A stretch of DNA of 64,000 nt from Pseudomonas fulva NBRC 16637 = DSM 17717 (GTDB lineage Bacteria; Pseudomonadota; Gammaproteobacteria; Pseudomonadales; Pseudomonadaceae): assembly GCF_000730565.1 (NCBI RefSeq), contig NZ_BBIQ01000006.1:124001-188000 (forward strand), in the 5' to 3' direction. Both the position numbers and the translations under genes were made by a program. The first letter of the stretch is position 1, and the number at the start of each line of letters is the position of its first letter. Below the pieces are notes generated by a model. That model worked only from the letters and a program-made list of their open reading frames with translations. It did not search any database and was not told the origin of the DNA. This document shows, in pieces, positions 9,703 through 18,983 of the stretch.

Positions 9703-11019
9703 ATGGAACAATGGCTCGACGGCCTGACCGGTTGGCTGGGTGCCAACCCACAGTGGCTTGGCGTCGCAATCTTCCTGGTCGCGTGCATCGAATGCCTGGC
9801 CATCGCCGGCATCATCGTTCCAGGCACGGTGCTGCTGTTTGCGGTAGCCGTGCTGGCAGGTAGCGGTGTGCTGGGCCTTGGCGAAACCTTGCTGCTGGGC
9901 TTTTTGGGCGGGTTACTGGGTGACGCGCTGTCCTACATGATCGGTAAGCATTTCCACCAGAACATTCGCCGCCTGCCGGTGTTGCGGCACCACCCGGAAT
10001 GGATCGGCAGCGCCGAAACCTACTTCAAGCGCTATGGCATCGCCAGCCTGCTCGTAGGCCGTTTCATCGGCCCGTTGCGGCCCATGCTGCCAATGGTCGC
10101 CGGCATGTTCGACATGCCGCTACTGCGGTTCATCGCCGTGAGCCTGGTTGCAGCCGCAGGGTGGTCGATCGCCTACCTGCTGCCCGGTTGGGCCACCGGT
10201 GCGGCCATGCGCCTGCCCCTGCCCGAAGGCTTCTGGCCCCAGGCCGGGATCATTTTCGGCACGCTGGCGGTGATCATCGGCCTTAGCCTGAGCACCAGCA
10301 TCCGCGACCGTCGCCACGGCACACGGCTGATTGGTGCCCTGTGCCTGCTGGCCTTGGCCGGGGTATTTCTTGGCTGGCCCTACCTGCACGCCTTCGACGA
10401 CGGGGTGATGACGCTGGTCCAGGAGCATCGCAGCCAGGCCATCGACGGCGCTGTGGTGGTGGTGACGCGGCTCGGGGATTTTCGCACCCAGTTCTTCCTC
10501 GGCGGGCTGCTGACAGGCTTGCTGCTGGTGGTACGCCAGTGGCGGCACGCTTTCTTCGCAGCTGGGGCGCTGATGGGCACCGCCATCGCCAATGGCACGC
10601 TCAAGTGGCTGTTCGCCCGGGCCCGGCCGGAAGTGCTGACCGACCCGCTGACCAGCTACAGTATGCCCAGCGGCCACAGTTCGGCGTCGTTTGCGTTCTT
10701 TCTGGTGCTGGCGGTGCTCGCCGGCCGCGGCCAGCCACCGCGCATGCGCCTGACCTGGATCATGCTGGGTTGCATTCCGGCATTGGCCATTGCCCTGTCG
10801 CGGGTATACCTGGGTGCACACTGGCCCACCGACATCCTGGCCGGCGCCCTGCTGGCCTGCTGCGTCTGCGCGATCAGCCTGACGTTGTCCCAGTACCGTC
10901 AGACCCTGCCGGCCCTGCCCCTGAAGGTCTGGTGGCTGGTATTGCCGGCCTGCATCGCCTTGCTGGCTTTCTTTGCCACCCACGCCCTGCCACACGCCCT
11001 GCTCAGGTACCAGTACTGA
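9703..11019 (+). CDS. DedA / PAP2 phosphatase fusion membrane protein
   Basis: The 438-residue inner-membrane protein joins two known families. Residues about 10-170 form a DedA/SNARE-associated domain (GIIVPGTVLLF, GDALSYMIGKHF, GRFIGPLRPMLP), a family linked to lipid-carrier flipping. Residues about 200-435 form a PAP2 phosphatase with all three motifs: KWLFARARP, PSGH and SRVYLGAHWPTD. The substrate cannot be read from sequence; undecaprenyl pyrophosphate or phosphatidyl phosphates are plausible. The fusion would put flipping and dephosphorylation in one chain. Confidence 0.9.
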   Translation: MEQWLDGLTGWLGANPQWLGVAIFLVACIECLAIAGIIVPGTVLLFAVAVLAGSGVLGLGETLLLGFLGGLLGDALSYMIGKHFHQNIRRLPVLRHHPEWIGSAETYFKRYGIASLLVGRFIGPLRPMLPMVAGMFDMPLLRFIAVSLVAAAGWSIAYLLPGWATGAAMRLPLPEGFWPQAGIIFGTLAVIIGLSLSTSIRDRRHGTRLIGALCLLALAGVFLGWPYLHAFDDGVMTLVQEHRSQAIDGAVVVVTRLGDFRTQFFLGGLLTGLLLVVRQWRHAFFAAGALMGTAIANGTLKWLFARARPEVLTDPLTSYSMPSGHSSASFAFFLVLAVLAGRGQPPRMRLTWIMLGCIPALAIALSRVYLGAHWPTDILAGALLACCVCAISLTLSQYRQTLPALPLKVWWLVLPACIALLAFFATHALPHALLRYQY

Positions 11020-11032
11020 CGCCAGGCGCTAT

Positions 11033-11620
11033 TCAGGCAAACAGCTCACCCTGGATGCGCTCGAGCAACCTGTGGATCTCGCCCAGCCGCTGCTCGGGCG
11101 AGTCCTGGGCCAGCAAGTCCAGCTTGTCTTGCTCGGTGAAGGGCAGCAGGTAGGCCAGTTGGTTGGCCAGCGCCTGACGCCCGTCCACAGGCCGGGGCAT
11201 GTCGAGCGCCTCGACCATCGGGTGCTCGCCCAAGGCCAGCAGCAGGGCCAGCAAGTCGTCGTCCGCTTCCTGCAAGGGGCTGTCGTCAAGCTCAGGCAGC
11301 CACTGCACCTGCCCCATCAGCAGTTGATCCTTTTGCACCTCGGTGGCCTGCAGATCGAAACGCCGCACCCCTTCGACGCGAATACCCAACAGGCCATTGT
11401 CCTGCTGGACGAAATCGCGGATCACCGCTTCGCAGCCAATGGACGCCACCACGGGCGGCGCCTTGCCGACCTGCTCGCCCTCCACGATGCAGACCACGCC
11501 AAAGCCTTCGCCTTGTTTCATGCAACGCCCGATCATGTCCAGGTAGCGGGCTTCGAAAATCTGCAGGTCGAGAAAACACCCTGGGAACAGCACGGTGTCG
11601 AGGGGAAACAGCGGTAGCAT
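11033..11620 (-). CDS. Lon N-terminal-domain (substrate-binding) family protein
   Basis: A 195-residue stand-alone version of the Lon protease substrate-binding domain (LPLFPLDTVLFPG, FEARYLDMI, GFGVVCI), with no ATPase or protease part. Role unknown; possibly an adaptor. Three consecutive ATG codons and a GTG open the frame. The ATG at 11620 has the best spacing, 8 bases, to GAGGAG. It is convergent with the DedA/PAP2 gene and directly follows the LrgB-like gene. Confidence 0.82.
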   Translation of the reverse strand: MLPLFPLDTVLFPGCFLDLQIFEARYLDMIGRCMKQGEGFGVVCIVEGEQVGKAPPVVASIGCEAVIRDFVQQDNGLLGIRVEGVRRFDLQATEVQKDQLLMGQVQWLPELDDSPLQEADDDLLALLLALGEHPMVEALDMPRPVDGRQALANQLAYLLPFTEQDKLDLLAQDSPEQRLGEIHRLLERIQGELFA

Positions 11621-11632
11621 CATCATCACTCC

Positions 11633-12349
11633 TCAAGCCACCAGGCTGACGGCCAGCGGCAGGAACACTGCCGTTGCCACGCCCATCAGGCTCATCGCCA
11701 GCGCGGCGAAGGCGCCGCATTCGTCACTTTCCTGCAAGGCCACCGAGGTGCCGACCGCGTGGGCCGTGATGCCCAGGGACATGCCCCGCGCTTCAGGGCT
11801 GAGCACACCGCAGCGGCTCAACAAGGCAGGCCCGAAAATGGCCCCGATCACCCCGGTAATCAGCACGAAGACCGCAGCCAGCGCCGCCACGCCACCGATC
11901 TGCTCGGCTACCAGCATCGCGATGGGCGAGGTGACGGACTTGGGCGCCATGGTCATCAGGATCATGTGCTCGGCGCCAAACCACCACCCTAGCAACAGGC
12001 AGCACACCGTGGCGAACAGGCCTCCGAGTACCAGCGTAGTCAAGGTCGGCCAGAACAACTGGCGAATGCGCCGCAGGTTCAGGAACAGCGGCACCGCCAA
12101 GGCCACGGTGGCAGGGCCCAGCAGGATGTTCATGATTTCGGTGCTCTTGCGGTATTCGGCGTAGTCGATGCCGCACAGCAGCAGCACGCCGATCACCAGG
12201 GCCATCGACACCAGCACCGGCTGCAGGAAGATCCAGCGGGTCTTCTCATACCCGGCCAGCACCAGCTGGTAGGCCCCCAGGGTCACGCCAATGCCGAACA
12301 ATGGGTGGTGGACCACTGCATCCAATGCGCCTTGCCAGTCGAGCATCAT
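11633..12349 (-). CDS. LrgB/CidB family membrane protein
   Basis: A 238-residue polytopic protein. LrgB hallmarks are MTMAPKSVTSPIAM, GVFG-like hydrophobic segments and GITAHAVGTSVAL. LrgAB/CidAB pairs modulate murein hydrolase activity, and related pairs have been linked to pyruvate or glycolate transport. The start overlaps the stop of the LrgA-like gene as ATGA, showing a translationally coupled pair. Confidence 0.88.
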   Translation of the reverse strand: MMLDWQGALDAVVHHPLFGIGVTLGAYQLVLAGYEKTRWIFLQPVLVSMALVIGVLLLCGIDYAEYRKSTEIMNILLGPATVALAVPLFLNLRRIRQLFWPTLTTLVLGGLFATVCCLLLGWWFGAEHMILMTMAPKSVTSPIAMLVAEQIGGVAALAAVFVLITGVIGAIFGPALLSRCGVLSPEARGMSLGITAHAVGTSVALQESDECGAFAALAMSLMGVATAVFLPLAVSLVA

Positions 12350-12708
12350 GGCTGGTCCTCGCGCCGGGCCTGACGATGAATGAGTTTCTGCATCAGCACG
12401 CCCACCACCACCAGCGTCAGCAGGCAGGAAATCAACAGCGCACCGACGATGGCCCAGAAGTCGGCGGCGATGTCACGGGCATACACCATCACCCCCACGG
12501 CCGGAGGCACCAGCAACAGCGGCAAGTAACGCAGCAGGCTGCCGGCAGCTTCGTTGAGGGGCGCACCCACCTCGCCGCGCACCATCAGAAAACCCAGCAA
12601 TAGCAACAGGCCGATGATCGGCCCCGGTAGGACGGGAACCAACAGATGATTGACTGCCGTCCCCAACAGCTGGAACAGCACCAGCCAGGTCAAACCCCGC
12701 AACAGCAT
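12346..12708 (-). CDS. LrgA/CidA family holin-like protein
   Basis: A 120-residue protein with four hydrophobic segments and the family signature PVLPGPIIGLLLL. Holin-like partner of the following LrgB homologue. It is divergent from the MaoC-like gene across 130 bases, where its promoter should lie; no LysR-type regulator, often found beside such pairs, is present here. Confidence 0.87.
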   Translation of the reverse strand: MLLRGLTWLVLFQLLGTAVNHLLVPVLPGPIIGLLLLLGFLMVRGEVGAPLNEAAGSLLRYLPLLLVPPAVGVMVYARDIAADFWAIVGALLISCLLTLVVVGVLMQKLIHRQARREDQP

Positions 12709-12838
12709 AACGTTCTCCTTCAGGCGTGCGGCTCATTATAAGCATGGGCACGCTGCCCGCGCCGAGCGCAACTTGACCGGCCTGGCCAAGCATGCTGATC
12801 TTGCACGCGCGTGCCATTTCATACCCAGGAGGATTACC

Positions 12839-13294
12839 ATGCCGCTAGTGCCGGTCACCGCGCTTACCCAATACGTCGGCAAGTCCCTCGGCCACTCGGC
12901 CTGGCTGACCATCGACCAGCAGCGTATCGATCGTTTCGCCGAGGCGACTGGCGATCATCAGTTCATCCACGTTGACCCGCAGCGAGCTGCGCAAACCGCG
13001 TTCGGCGGCACCATCGCCCATGGCTTTCTGACCCTGTCCCTGATTCCTACGCTGATCGAGGACATCCTGGTCTTGCCGCAGGGGCTGAAGATGGTCGTCA
13101 ACTACGGCCTGGACAGCGTGCGCTTCATTCAGCCGGTGAAGGTCGACAGCCAGGTGCGCCTGCATGTCGAGCTGGCCGATGTGCAGCAAAAGCGCCCCGG
13201 CCAATGGTTGCTCAAGGCCATCGCCACGCTGGAGATAAAAGACGAGGACAAGCCCGCCTACCGGGCTGAATCCCTGTCCCTGTGCTTTGTCTAG
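12839..13294 (+). CDS. MaoC-like (R)-specific enoyl-CoA hydratase
   Basis: A 151-residue single hot-dog domain. The hydratase-2 motif runs from residue 31 ([16 protein letters not shown]) through [15 protein letters not shown], with the catalytic Asp and His. It probably hydrates trans-2-enoyl-CoA to (R)-3-hydroxyacyl-CoA. The ATG at 12839 follows a strong AGGAGG; the open frame extends 63 codons upstream without family similarity. It stands alone, and the CoA substrate is not deducible. Confidence 0.88.
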   Translation: MPLVPVTALTQYVGKSLGHSAWLTIDQQRIDRFAEATGDHQFIHVDPQRAAQTAFGGTIAHGFLTLSLIPTLIEDILVLPQGLKMVVNYGLDSVRFIQPVKVDSQVRLHVELADVQQKRPGQWLLKAIATLEIKDEDKPAYRAESLSLCFV

Positions 13295-13406
13295 GCACCG
13301 GCACCTGACAGGCGCAGGCGTCTCTACAAACCCTACGCACTCGCGTAAACTGCCAGGCTCCGCGCAGCCTTGGGCTGCCCTTCTGGATCTATCAAAGGTA
13401 CACGCC

Positions 13407-14285
13407 ATGCCCTGGCTGCAAGTACGTCTGGCCATCAGCCCGGAACAAGCCGAAACCTACGAAGACGCGCTGCTGGAAGTCGGCGCGGTGTCGGTCACCT
13501 TCATGGACGCCGAAGATCAACCCATCTTCGAGCCAGACCTCAATACCACGCCGCTGTGGTCGCACACCCACCTGCTGGCCCTGTTCGAGGCTGACACCAA
13601 CCCTGAACAGGTGTTCGCGCACCTGCGCCTGCTGACGGGCGTCGAGCTGCCCCAGCACCAGGCCGAAGTGATCGAAGACCAGGACTGGGAACGCAGCTGG
13701 ATGGACAATTTCCAGCCGATGCGTTTCGGCCGCCGGCTGTGGATCGTGCCGAGCTGGCACGATGCTCCGGAAAAGGACGCCGTGAACCTGTTGCTCGATC
13801 CTGGGCTGGCGTTCGGCACGGGCACGCACCCCACCACGGCGCTGTGCCTTGAGTGGCTCGACGGTCAGCAGTTGCAGGGCACCCAGGTGCTGGACTTTGG
13901 CTGTGGCTCGGGCATTCTGGCGATCGCTGCACTGTTGCTGGGCGCGCGCGAAGCGGTAGGCACGGACATCGACGTGCAGGCGATCGAAGCCTCTCGCGAC
14001 AATGCCCAACGCAACGGCATTGCCGACGAGCTGTTCGCGCTGTACCTGCCCGAGCACTTGCCTGCCATGCAGGCCGACGTGCTGGTGGCCAACATCCTGG
14101 CCGGGCCACTGGTGTCGCTGGCACCGCAGCTCAGCGGCCTGGTCCGCCCGGGCGGTCTGCTGGCGTTGTCGGGCATTCTCGCTGAACAAGGCGAAGAAGT
14201 GGCCGCCGCCTACGCTGCCGATTTCGACCTGGACCCTATCGTCGTTCGCGATGGCTGGGTGCGAATCAGTGGTCGCCGCCGCTAG
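13407..14285 (+). CDS. prmA: Ribosomal protein L11 methyltransferase
   Basis: SAM-dependent methyltransferase that trimethylates uL11. The 292 residues start MPWLQVRL. The N-terminal substrate-recognition domain (to about 100) is followed by the catalytic domain with [26 protein letters not shown] and [12 protein letters not shown]. The ATG at 13407 gives the standard length. It is followed after 42 bases by the zinc-ribbon gene, the usual Pseudomonas order. Confidence 0.96.
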   Translation: MPWLQVRLAISPEQAETYEDALLEVGAVSVTFMDAEDQPIFEPDLNTTPLWSHTHLLALFEADTNPEQVFAHLRLLTGVELPQHQAEVIEDQDWERSWMDNFQPMRFGRRLWIVPSWHDAPEKDAVNLLLDPGLAFGTGTHPTTALCLEWLDGQQLQGTQVLDFGCGSGILAIAALLLGAREAVGTDIDVQAIEASRDNAQRNGIADELFALYLPEHLPAMQADVLVANILAGPLVSLAPQLSGLVRPGGLLALSGILAEQGEEVAAAYAADFDLDPIVVRDGWVRISGRRR

Positions 14286-14327
14286 TCGAACCTAGAATAG
14301 CCCTCAGCACAGCCTCCGGATTGCCGC

Positions 14328-15656
14328 ATGACCGACAGTTTCGTCACCCAGTGCCCGCATTGCCAGACCAGCTTTCGTGTCACCCACCACCAGTTGAGCG
14401 TGGCCCGTGGCGTGGTGCGTTGCGGCCAGTGCCTGCAAGTGTTCAATGCCGCCAAGCAGCTACTGGAGCAGAACCGCAGCGCCCCCCTCCCGCCGAGCCC
14501 GCTGCCGGCCACCGAGGCAGCGCCGGCGCCTGCCGCGCCCACCCCCGCGCACGTGCACCCTATCGCGCCGGACGACGAGGCCTGGGCCCAGACCGCCCAG
14601 GCCTTGGACGAGCTCGACCTGGACAAGGAACTGGAGCGCCTGGAGCGCCGCCACGCGCCCGTACAGGTGCGTGAGGCCGATCAGGCGTCCATGCTGCAGG
14701 CACGGCGTCACGAGGAGGACGCGGACGAACACCTGGACGAAGTGTTCGGCACTGCAGCAGGCGAGCCGTTTGAACCGGAACAGGCTGCTGCTGCCCCCGT
14801 ACTCGAGCCTGCTCCCCATGCAGATTCGCGGCGCGAGGCGCGTACCGAGCCGACCTTCACCGCCGGCCTGGACGCAGACGCAGAAGATGAGCCGCCGCTG
14901 GGCAGCATCGTGACGGATGAGGATGAGCCAAAACTGGGAGCGCCACTGCGACCCGAAGACGATGACGAGGTGTCGATTGCCGGCCTCACCGCGCACGACG
15001 ACGAACCCTTGGCAACCAGCCTGCGCGCCGACGATGAACACGACGAAGCGCCGTTGCCCATGGGGCGCATGGAGCCTGAGGTCACTGACAAGGCCGAACG
15101 CCCAAGGCGCAAGGAACCCTTGGTGGATGTGGTGGACGACCCGCTGCAACTGGGCTGGGAGAAGCCGGCCCCGGCCTGGGGCAAGCGCCTGCTGTGGGGT
15201 GGGTTGACGCTGATCGCTGCTGCCATGCTCGCCTTGCAGTACGTCTGGTTCCATTTCGACGAGCTGTCCCGACAGGACCAGTACCGCCCGCTGTTCGAGC
15301 AGGTGTGTCCGGCCGTGGGCTGCCAGGTCCCCTCTCGTGTCGATGTGAACCGGATCAAGAGCAGCAACCTGGTGGTGCGCAGCCATCCGGACTTCAAAGG
15401 TGCGCTGATCGTGGACGCCATCATCTATAACCGTGCCCCCTTCGCCCAACCCTTTCCACTGCTCGAACTGCGCTTCTCGGACCTCAATGGCCAGCTGATC
15501 GCCAGTCGCCGTTTCAAGCCGGCCGAATACCTGTCCGGGGAGCTGGCCGGACGCGGCGAAATGCCCAGCCAGACGCCGATCCACATCGCGCTGGATATTC
15601 TCGACCCAGGTCAGCGAGCGGTGAACTACAGCTTGAGCTTCCGCTCCCCGGAATAA
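14328..15656 (+). CDS. Zinc-ribbon (MJ0042) and DUF3426 membrane protein
   Basis: Residues 5-38 form a zinc ribbon with CPHC and CGQC (an MJ0042-type finger). A long acidic, low-complexity linker (about 60-270) is rich in Asp, Glu, Ala and Pro. One transmembrane helix lies near residues 287-308, and a C-terminal DUF3426 domain follows. The topology suggests a cytoplasmic finger and a periplasmic beta domain. Function unknown. It lies between prmA and dusB in many pseudomonads. The linker length is likely variable. Confidence 0.85.
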   Translation: MTDSFVTQCPHCQTSFRVTHHQLSVARGVVRCGQCLQVFNAAKQLLEQNRSAPLPPSPLPATEAAPAPAAPTPAHVHPIAPDDEAWAQTAQALDELDLDKELERLERRHAPVQVREADQASMLQARRHEEDADEHLDEVFGTAAGEPFEPEQAAAAPVLEPAPHADSRREARTEPTFTAGLDADAEDEPPLGSIVTDEDEPKLGAPLRPEDDDEVSIAGLTAHDDEPLATSLRADDEHDEAPLPMGRMEPEVTDKAERPRRKEPLVDVVDDPLQLGWEKPAPAWGKRLLWGGLTLIAAAMLALQYVWFHFDELSRQDQYRPLFEQVCPAVGCQVPSRVDVNRIKSSNLVVRSHPDFKGALIVDAIIYNRAPFAQPFPLLELRFSDLNGQLIASRRFKPAEYLSGELAGRGEMPSQTPIHIALDILDPGQRAVNYSLSFRSPE

Positions 15657-15864
15657 ACCCTGACGGCCAACCCGGTACGCTGCCGCTGCGCCGGCCATGA
15701 TGCCGCTTGTCCGGGGCCTGACGACCCGGAGCCCAGGGTGCAGGGGCGGCAACCCTCAGTTGTTCAGATTTTATCCAAATCCATCTTTATCCGGTCATCC
15801 AGAGCGGGTATCATGCCAACCCTTTTTCGAACCTCAAGATTCGGCCCCACAACAGGGAACACCT

Positions 15865-16878
15865 ATGTCGGCGGTACGCATCGGCCCTTATACACTGCGC
15901 AATAACCTGATCCTCGCACCCATGGCTGGGGTCACGGACCAGCCGTTCCGAACACTTTGCCAGCGCATGGGCGCAGGCATGGTGGTGTCGGAAATGGTCT
16001 CCAGCGACCTGTCCCTGTGGAACAGCCGCAAGTCGAGCCTGCGCCGCATCCACGAAGGCGATCCCGAGCCGCGCTCGGTCCAGATCGCCGGGGGCGACGC
16101 ACAGATGATGGCGGCGGCTGCACAGGCCAATGTCGCAGCGGGCGCCCAGATCATCGATATCAACATGGGCTGCCCGGCAAAAAAAGTCTGCAACAAGGCG
16201 GCAGGCTCTGCTTTATTGAGAGATGAAGCCTTGGTCAGCGACATTCTGCGGGCCGTCGTGGGCGCCGTGGATGTTCCGGTGACGCTGAAGATCCGCACCG
16301 GCTGGGACCGGGCCAACAAGAATGGCCTGAACGTGGCGAAAATAGCCGAACAGGCTGGCATCCAGGCGCTTGCGGTGCATGGCCGCACACGCGCCGACCT
16401 GTACACCGGTGAAGCCGAATACGACACCATCGCCGCTATCAAGCAAGCGGTGTCCATTCCGGTCTTCGCCAACGGCGACATTACCTCGCCGCAAAAGGCC
16501 AAGGCAGTGCTCGACGCCACGGGCGTCGATGGCCTACTGATCGGCCGGGCCGCTCAAGGCCGGCCCTGGATCTTTCGCGAGATCGAGCATTACCTGCGCA
16601 CTGGCGAGCAGTTGCCAGCGCCGCAGCTGGACGAGGTGGAACGCATCCTGCTGGAGCACCTGGCCGCCCTGCACGCCTTCTACGGCGATGTCATGGGTGT
16701 GCGGATCGCCCGCAAGCACGTGGGCTGGTACCTGGCGACACGACCCGGCGGCAAGGAGTTTCGCTCCCGGTTCAACGCTTTGGAAGACACACAAGCGCAG
16801 TGCGCCAACGTTCGCGCGTTTTTCAGTGAACGTCGACAGAGCCTTGAGACAGAGGACGGACAAGGGGTGGCCGCATGA
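15865..16878 (+). CDS. dusB: tRNA-dihydrouridine synthase B
   Basis: FMN enzyme reducing uridine to dihydrouridine in the tRNA D-loop. The 337 residues begin [20 protein letters not shown]. Signatures are [13 protein letters not shown], the catalytic-Cys region [23 protein letters not shown] and GRAAQGRPW. The in-frame extension to 15697 is not family-like. Its end overlaps the fis start (ATGA), the classical dusB-fis operon; a promoter should lie in the 208-base gap upstream. Confidence 0.96.
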   Translation: MSAVRIGPYTLRNNLILAPMAGVTDQPFRTLCQRMGAGMVVSEMVSSDLSLWNSRKSSLRRIHEGDPEPRSVQIAGGDAQMMAAAAQANVAAGAQIIDINMGCPAKKVCNKAAGSALLRDEALVSDILRAVVGAVDVPVTLKIRTGWDRANKNGLNVAKIAEQAGIQALAVHGRTRADLYTGEAEYDTIAAIKQAVSIPVFANGDITSPQKAKAVLDATGVDGLLIGRAAQGRPWIFREIEHYLRTGEQLPAPQLDEVERILLEHLAALHAFYGDVMGVRIARKHVGWYLATRPGGKEFRSRFNALEDTQAQCANVRAFFSERRQSLETEDGQGVAA

Positions 16879-17195
16879 CGATGATGACCGAAACATTTGT
16901 GAGTGGAACAACGCCCGTGAGCGACAACGCCAACCTGAAACAGCACCTGAACACGCCGAGCGAAGAGGGCCAGACCCTTCGCGACAGCGTCGAGAAGGCG
17001 CTGCACAACTACTTCGCCCACCTCGAAGGCGCGACCGTCACGGACGTGTACAACCTGGTGCTCTCCGAAGTCGAGGCGCCGCTGCTTGAAAGCGTGATGA
17101 GCTATGTGAAGGGCAACCAGACCAAAGCCAGCGAGATGCTCGGGTTGAACCGAGGCACGCTGCGCAAGAAGCTCAAGCAATACGACTTGCTGTAA
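16875..17195 (+). CDS. fis: Nucleoid protein Fis
   Basis: DNA-bending regulator of rRNA and growth-phase genes. The 106 residues have a short variable N-terminus and the conserved Fis core ending in the helix-turn-helix [20 protein letters not shown]. It overlaps dusB by 4 bases and is followed within 20 bases by a good intrinsic terminator. Confidence 0.96.
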   Translation: MTMMTETFVSGTTPVSDNANLKQHLNTPSEEGQTLRDSVEKALHNYFAHLEGATVTDVYNLVLSEVEAPLLESVMSYVKGNQTKASEMLGLNRGTLRKKLKQYDLL

Positions 17196-17211
17196 GCCAG
17201 AATCCCGATCG

Positions 17212-17246
17212 AAAAAGGCGCCTGTCTCAACACAGACGCCTTTTTT
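17212..17246 (+). terminator. Intrinsic terminator of dusB-fis
   Basis: The hairpin pairs GGCGCCTGT with ACAGACGCC (one mismatch, loop CTCAAC), preceded by an A run and followed by TTTTTT. The A/T flanks could let it work in both directions. It separates dusB-fis from purH. Confidence 0.85.
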
Positions 17247-17276
17247 GCTGACTCCACCGCGTTATTGGAACCCGAA

Positions 17277-18884
17277 ATGACCGACCAGACTACCCGCCTG
17301 CCAGTCCGCCGCGCCCTGATCAGCGTCTCCGACAAGACCGGTATCCTCGAATTTGCCCGTGAGCTGCAACAGCTCGGCGTCGAGATACTGTCCACCGGCG
17401 GCACCTACAAGCTGCTCAAGGACAACGGTGTCAACGCGGTGGAAGTGGCCGACTACACCGGCTTCGCCGAAATGATGGATGGCCGGGTCAAGACCCTGCA
17501 CCCGATGATCCATGGCGGCATCCTCGGTCGCCGCGGCACCGACGACGCGATCATGAACGAGCACGGGATCAAGCCCATCGACTTGGTGGCGGTCAACCTG
17601 TACCCCTTCGAAGCCACGATCTCCAAGCCTGGCTGCGACCTGCCTACCGCCATCGAGAACATCGACATCGGCGGCCCGACCATGGTCCGCTCGGCTGCCA
17701 AGAACCACAAGGACGTGGCCATCGTGGTCAACGCCGGTGACTACGCCAGCGTCGTCGAGGGCCTGAAGGCCGGCGGCCTGACCTACGCCCAGCGCTTCGA
17801 CCTGATGCTCAAGGCCTTCGAGCACACCGCAGCCTATGACGGCATGATCGCCAACTACATGGGCACCGTGGACCAGGCCAAGGAAACCCTGAGCACCGAA
17901 GCACGCGGCGACTTCCCGCGCACCTTCAACACCCAGTTCGTCAAGGCCCAGGAAATGCGCTACGGCGAGAACCCGCACCAGCGTGCGGCGTTCTACGTGG
18001 AAGCCAAGAAAGGCGAAGCCAGCATTTCCACTGCCGTGCAGCTGCAAGGCAAGGAGCTGTCCTTCAACAACGTGGCCGACACCGACGCGGCGCTCGAGTG
18101 CGTCAAGAGCTTCGTCAAGCCGGCCTGCGTCATCGTCAAGCATGCCAACCCGTGTGGCGTGGCCGTGGTGCCTGAAGACGAAGGCGGCATCCGCAAAGCC
18201 TACGACCTGGCCTACGCCACCGACACCGAATCGGCCTTCGGCGGCATCATTGCCTTCAACCGCGAGTTGGACGGCGAAACCGCCAAGGCCATCGTCGAGC
18301 GCCAGTTCGTCGAGGTGATCATCGCACCGAAGATCTCCCAGGCTGCCCGCGATGTGGTTGCAGCCAAGCAGAACGTGCGCCTGCTCGAATGTGGCGAGTG
18401 GCCAGCTGAGCGGGCTGCCGGCTGGGACTTCAAGCGAGTCAACGGCGGGCTGCTGGTCCAGAGCCGTGACATCGGCATGATCACGGCCGATGACCTGAAG
18501 ATCGTCACCCAGCGTGCACCGACCGAGCAAGAGATCCACGACCTGGTGTTCGCCTGGAAAGTGGCCAAGTTCGTCAAATCCAACGCCATCGTCTATGCCA
18601 AGCAGCGCCAGACCATCGGCGTGGGCGCGGGCCAGATGAGCCGGGTCAACTCCGCCCGTATCGCCGCCATCAAGGCCGAGCATGCCGGCTTGCAGGTGCA
18701 GGGTGCCGTCATGGCTTCGGACGCCTTCTTCCCGTTCCGTGACGGCATCGACAATGCGGCCAAGGTCGGCATCAGCGCGGTCATCCAGCCAGGTGGCTCG
18801 ATGCGTGACGCCGAGGTGATCGCTGCCGCTGATGAAGCCGGTATCGCCATGGTGTTCACCGGCATGCGCCACTTCCGCCACTGA
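17277..18884 (+). CDS. purH: Bifunctional AICAR formyltransferase / IMP cyclohydrolase
   Basis: Last two steps of IMP synthesis. The 535 residues have the N-terminal IMP cyclohydrolase ([35 protein letters not shown]) and the C-terminal formyltransferase ([41 protein letters not shown]). The start MTDQ at 17277 is preferred to the ATG four codons upstream. purD follows after 99 bases that can form two hairpins. Confidence 0.97.
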   Translation: MTDQTTRLPVRRALISVSDKTGILEFARELQQLGVEILSTGGTYKLLKDNGVNAVEVADYTGFAEMMDGRVKTLHPMIHGGILGRRGTDDAIMNEHGIKPIDLVAVNLYPFEATISKPGCDLPTAIENIDIGGPTMVRSAAKNHKDVAIVVNAGDYASVVEGLKAGGLTYAQRFDLMLKAFEHTAAYDGMIANYMGTVDQAKETLSTEARGDFPRTFNTQFVKAQEMRYGENPHQRAAFYVEAKKGEASISTAVQLQGKELSFNNVADTDAALECVKSFVKPACVIVKHANPCGVAVVPEDEGGIRKAYDLAYATDTESAFGGIIAFNRELDGETAKAIVERQFVEVIIAPKISQAARDVVAAKQNVRLLECGEWPAERAAGWDFKRVNGGLLVQSRDIGMITADDLKIVTQRAPTEQEIHDLVFAWKVAKFVKSNAIVYAKQRQTIGVGAGQMSRVNSARIAAIKAEHAGLQVQGAVMASDAFFPFRDGIDNAAKVGISAVIQPGGSMRDAEVIAAADEAGIAMVFTGMRHFRH

Positions 18885-18899
18885 TTCACGGCAATCGGC

Positions 18900-18961
18900 C
18901 GCACCCAGGCAGGCAACTGCCGCGGTGCGACCTGGCACAGCGAGAGGCAGGGCCTCTCGCT
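18900..18961 (+). promoter_or_regulatory. Two stem-loops in the purH-purD gap
   Basis: First, CGCACC/GGTGCG encloses a GGCAG-GCAA-CTGCC hairpin with a GNRA-type tetraloop. Second, a perfect 10-bp stem AGCGAGAGGC/GCCTCTCGCT has a 3-base loop. No U tract follows either, so they look more like an RNA-processing or leader element than a terminator. Function is inferred only from structure and position. Confidence 0.45.
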
Positions 18962-18983
18962 CGACAGATCTAGAGGTTTTGAC

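Noticed and set aside
16053-16520. Minus-strand frames over dusB
   Set aside because: Antisense shadows of a clearly conserved gene.
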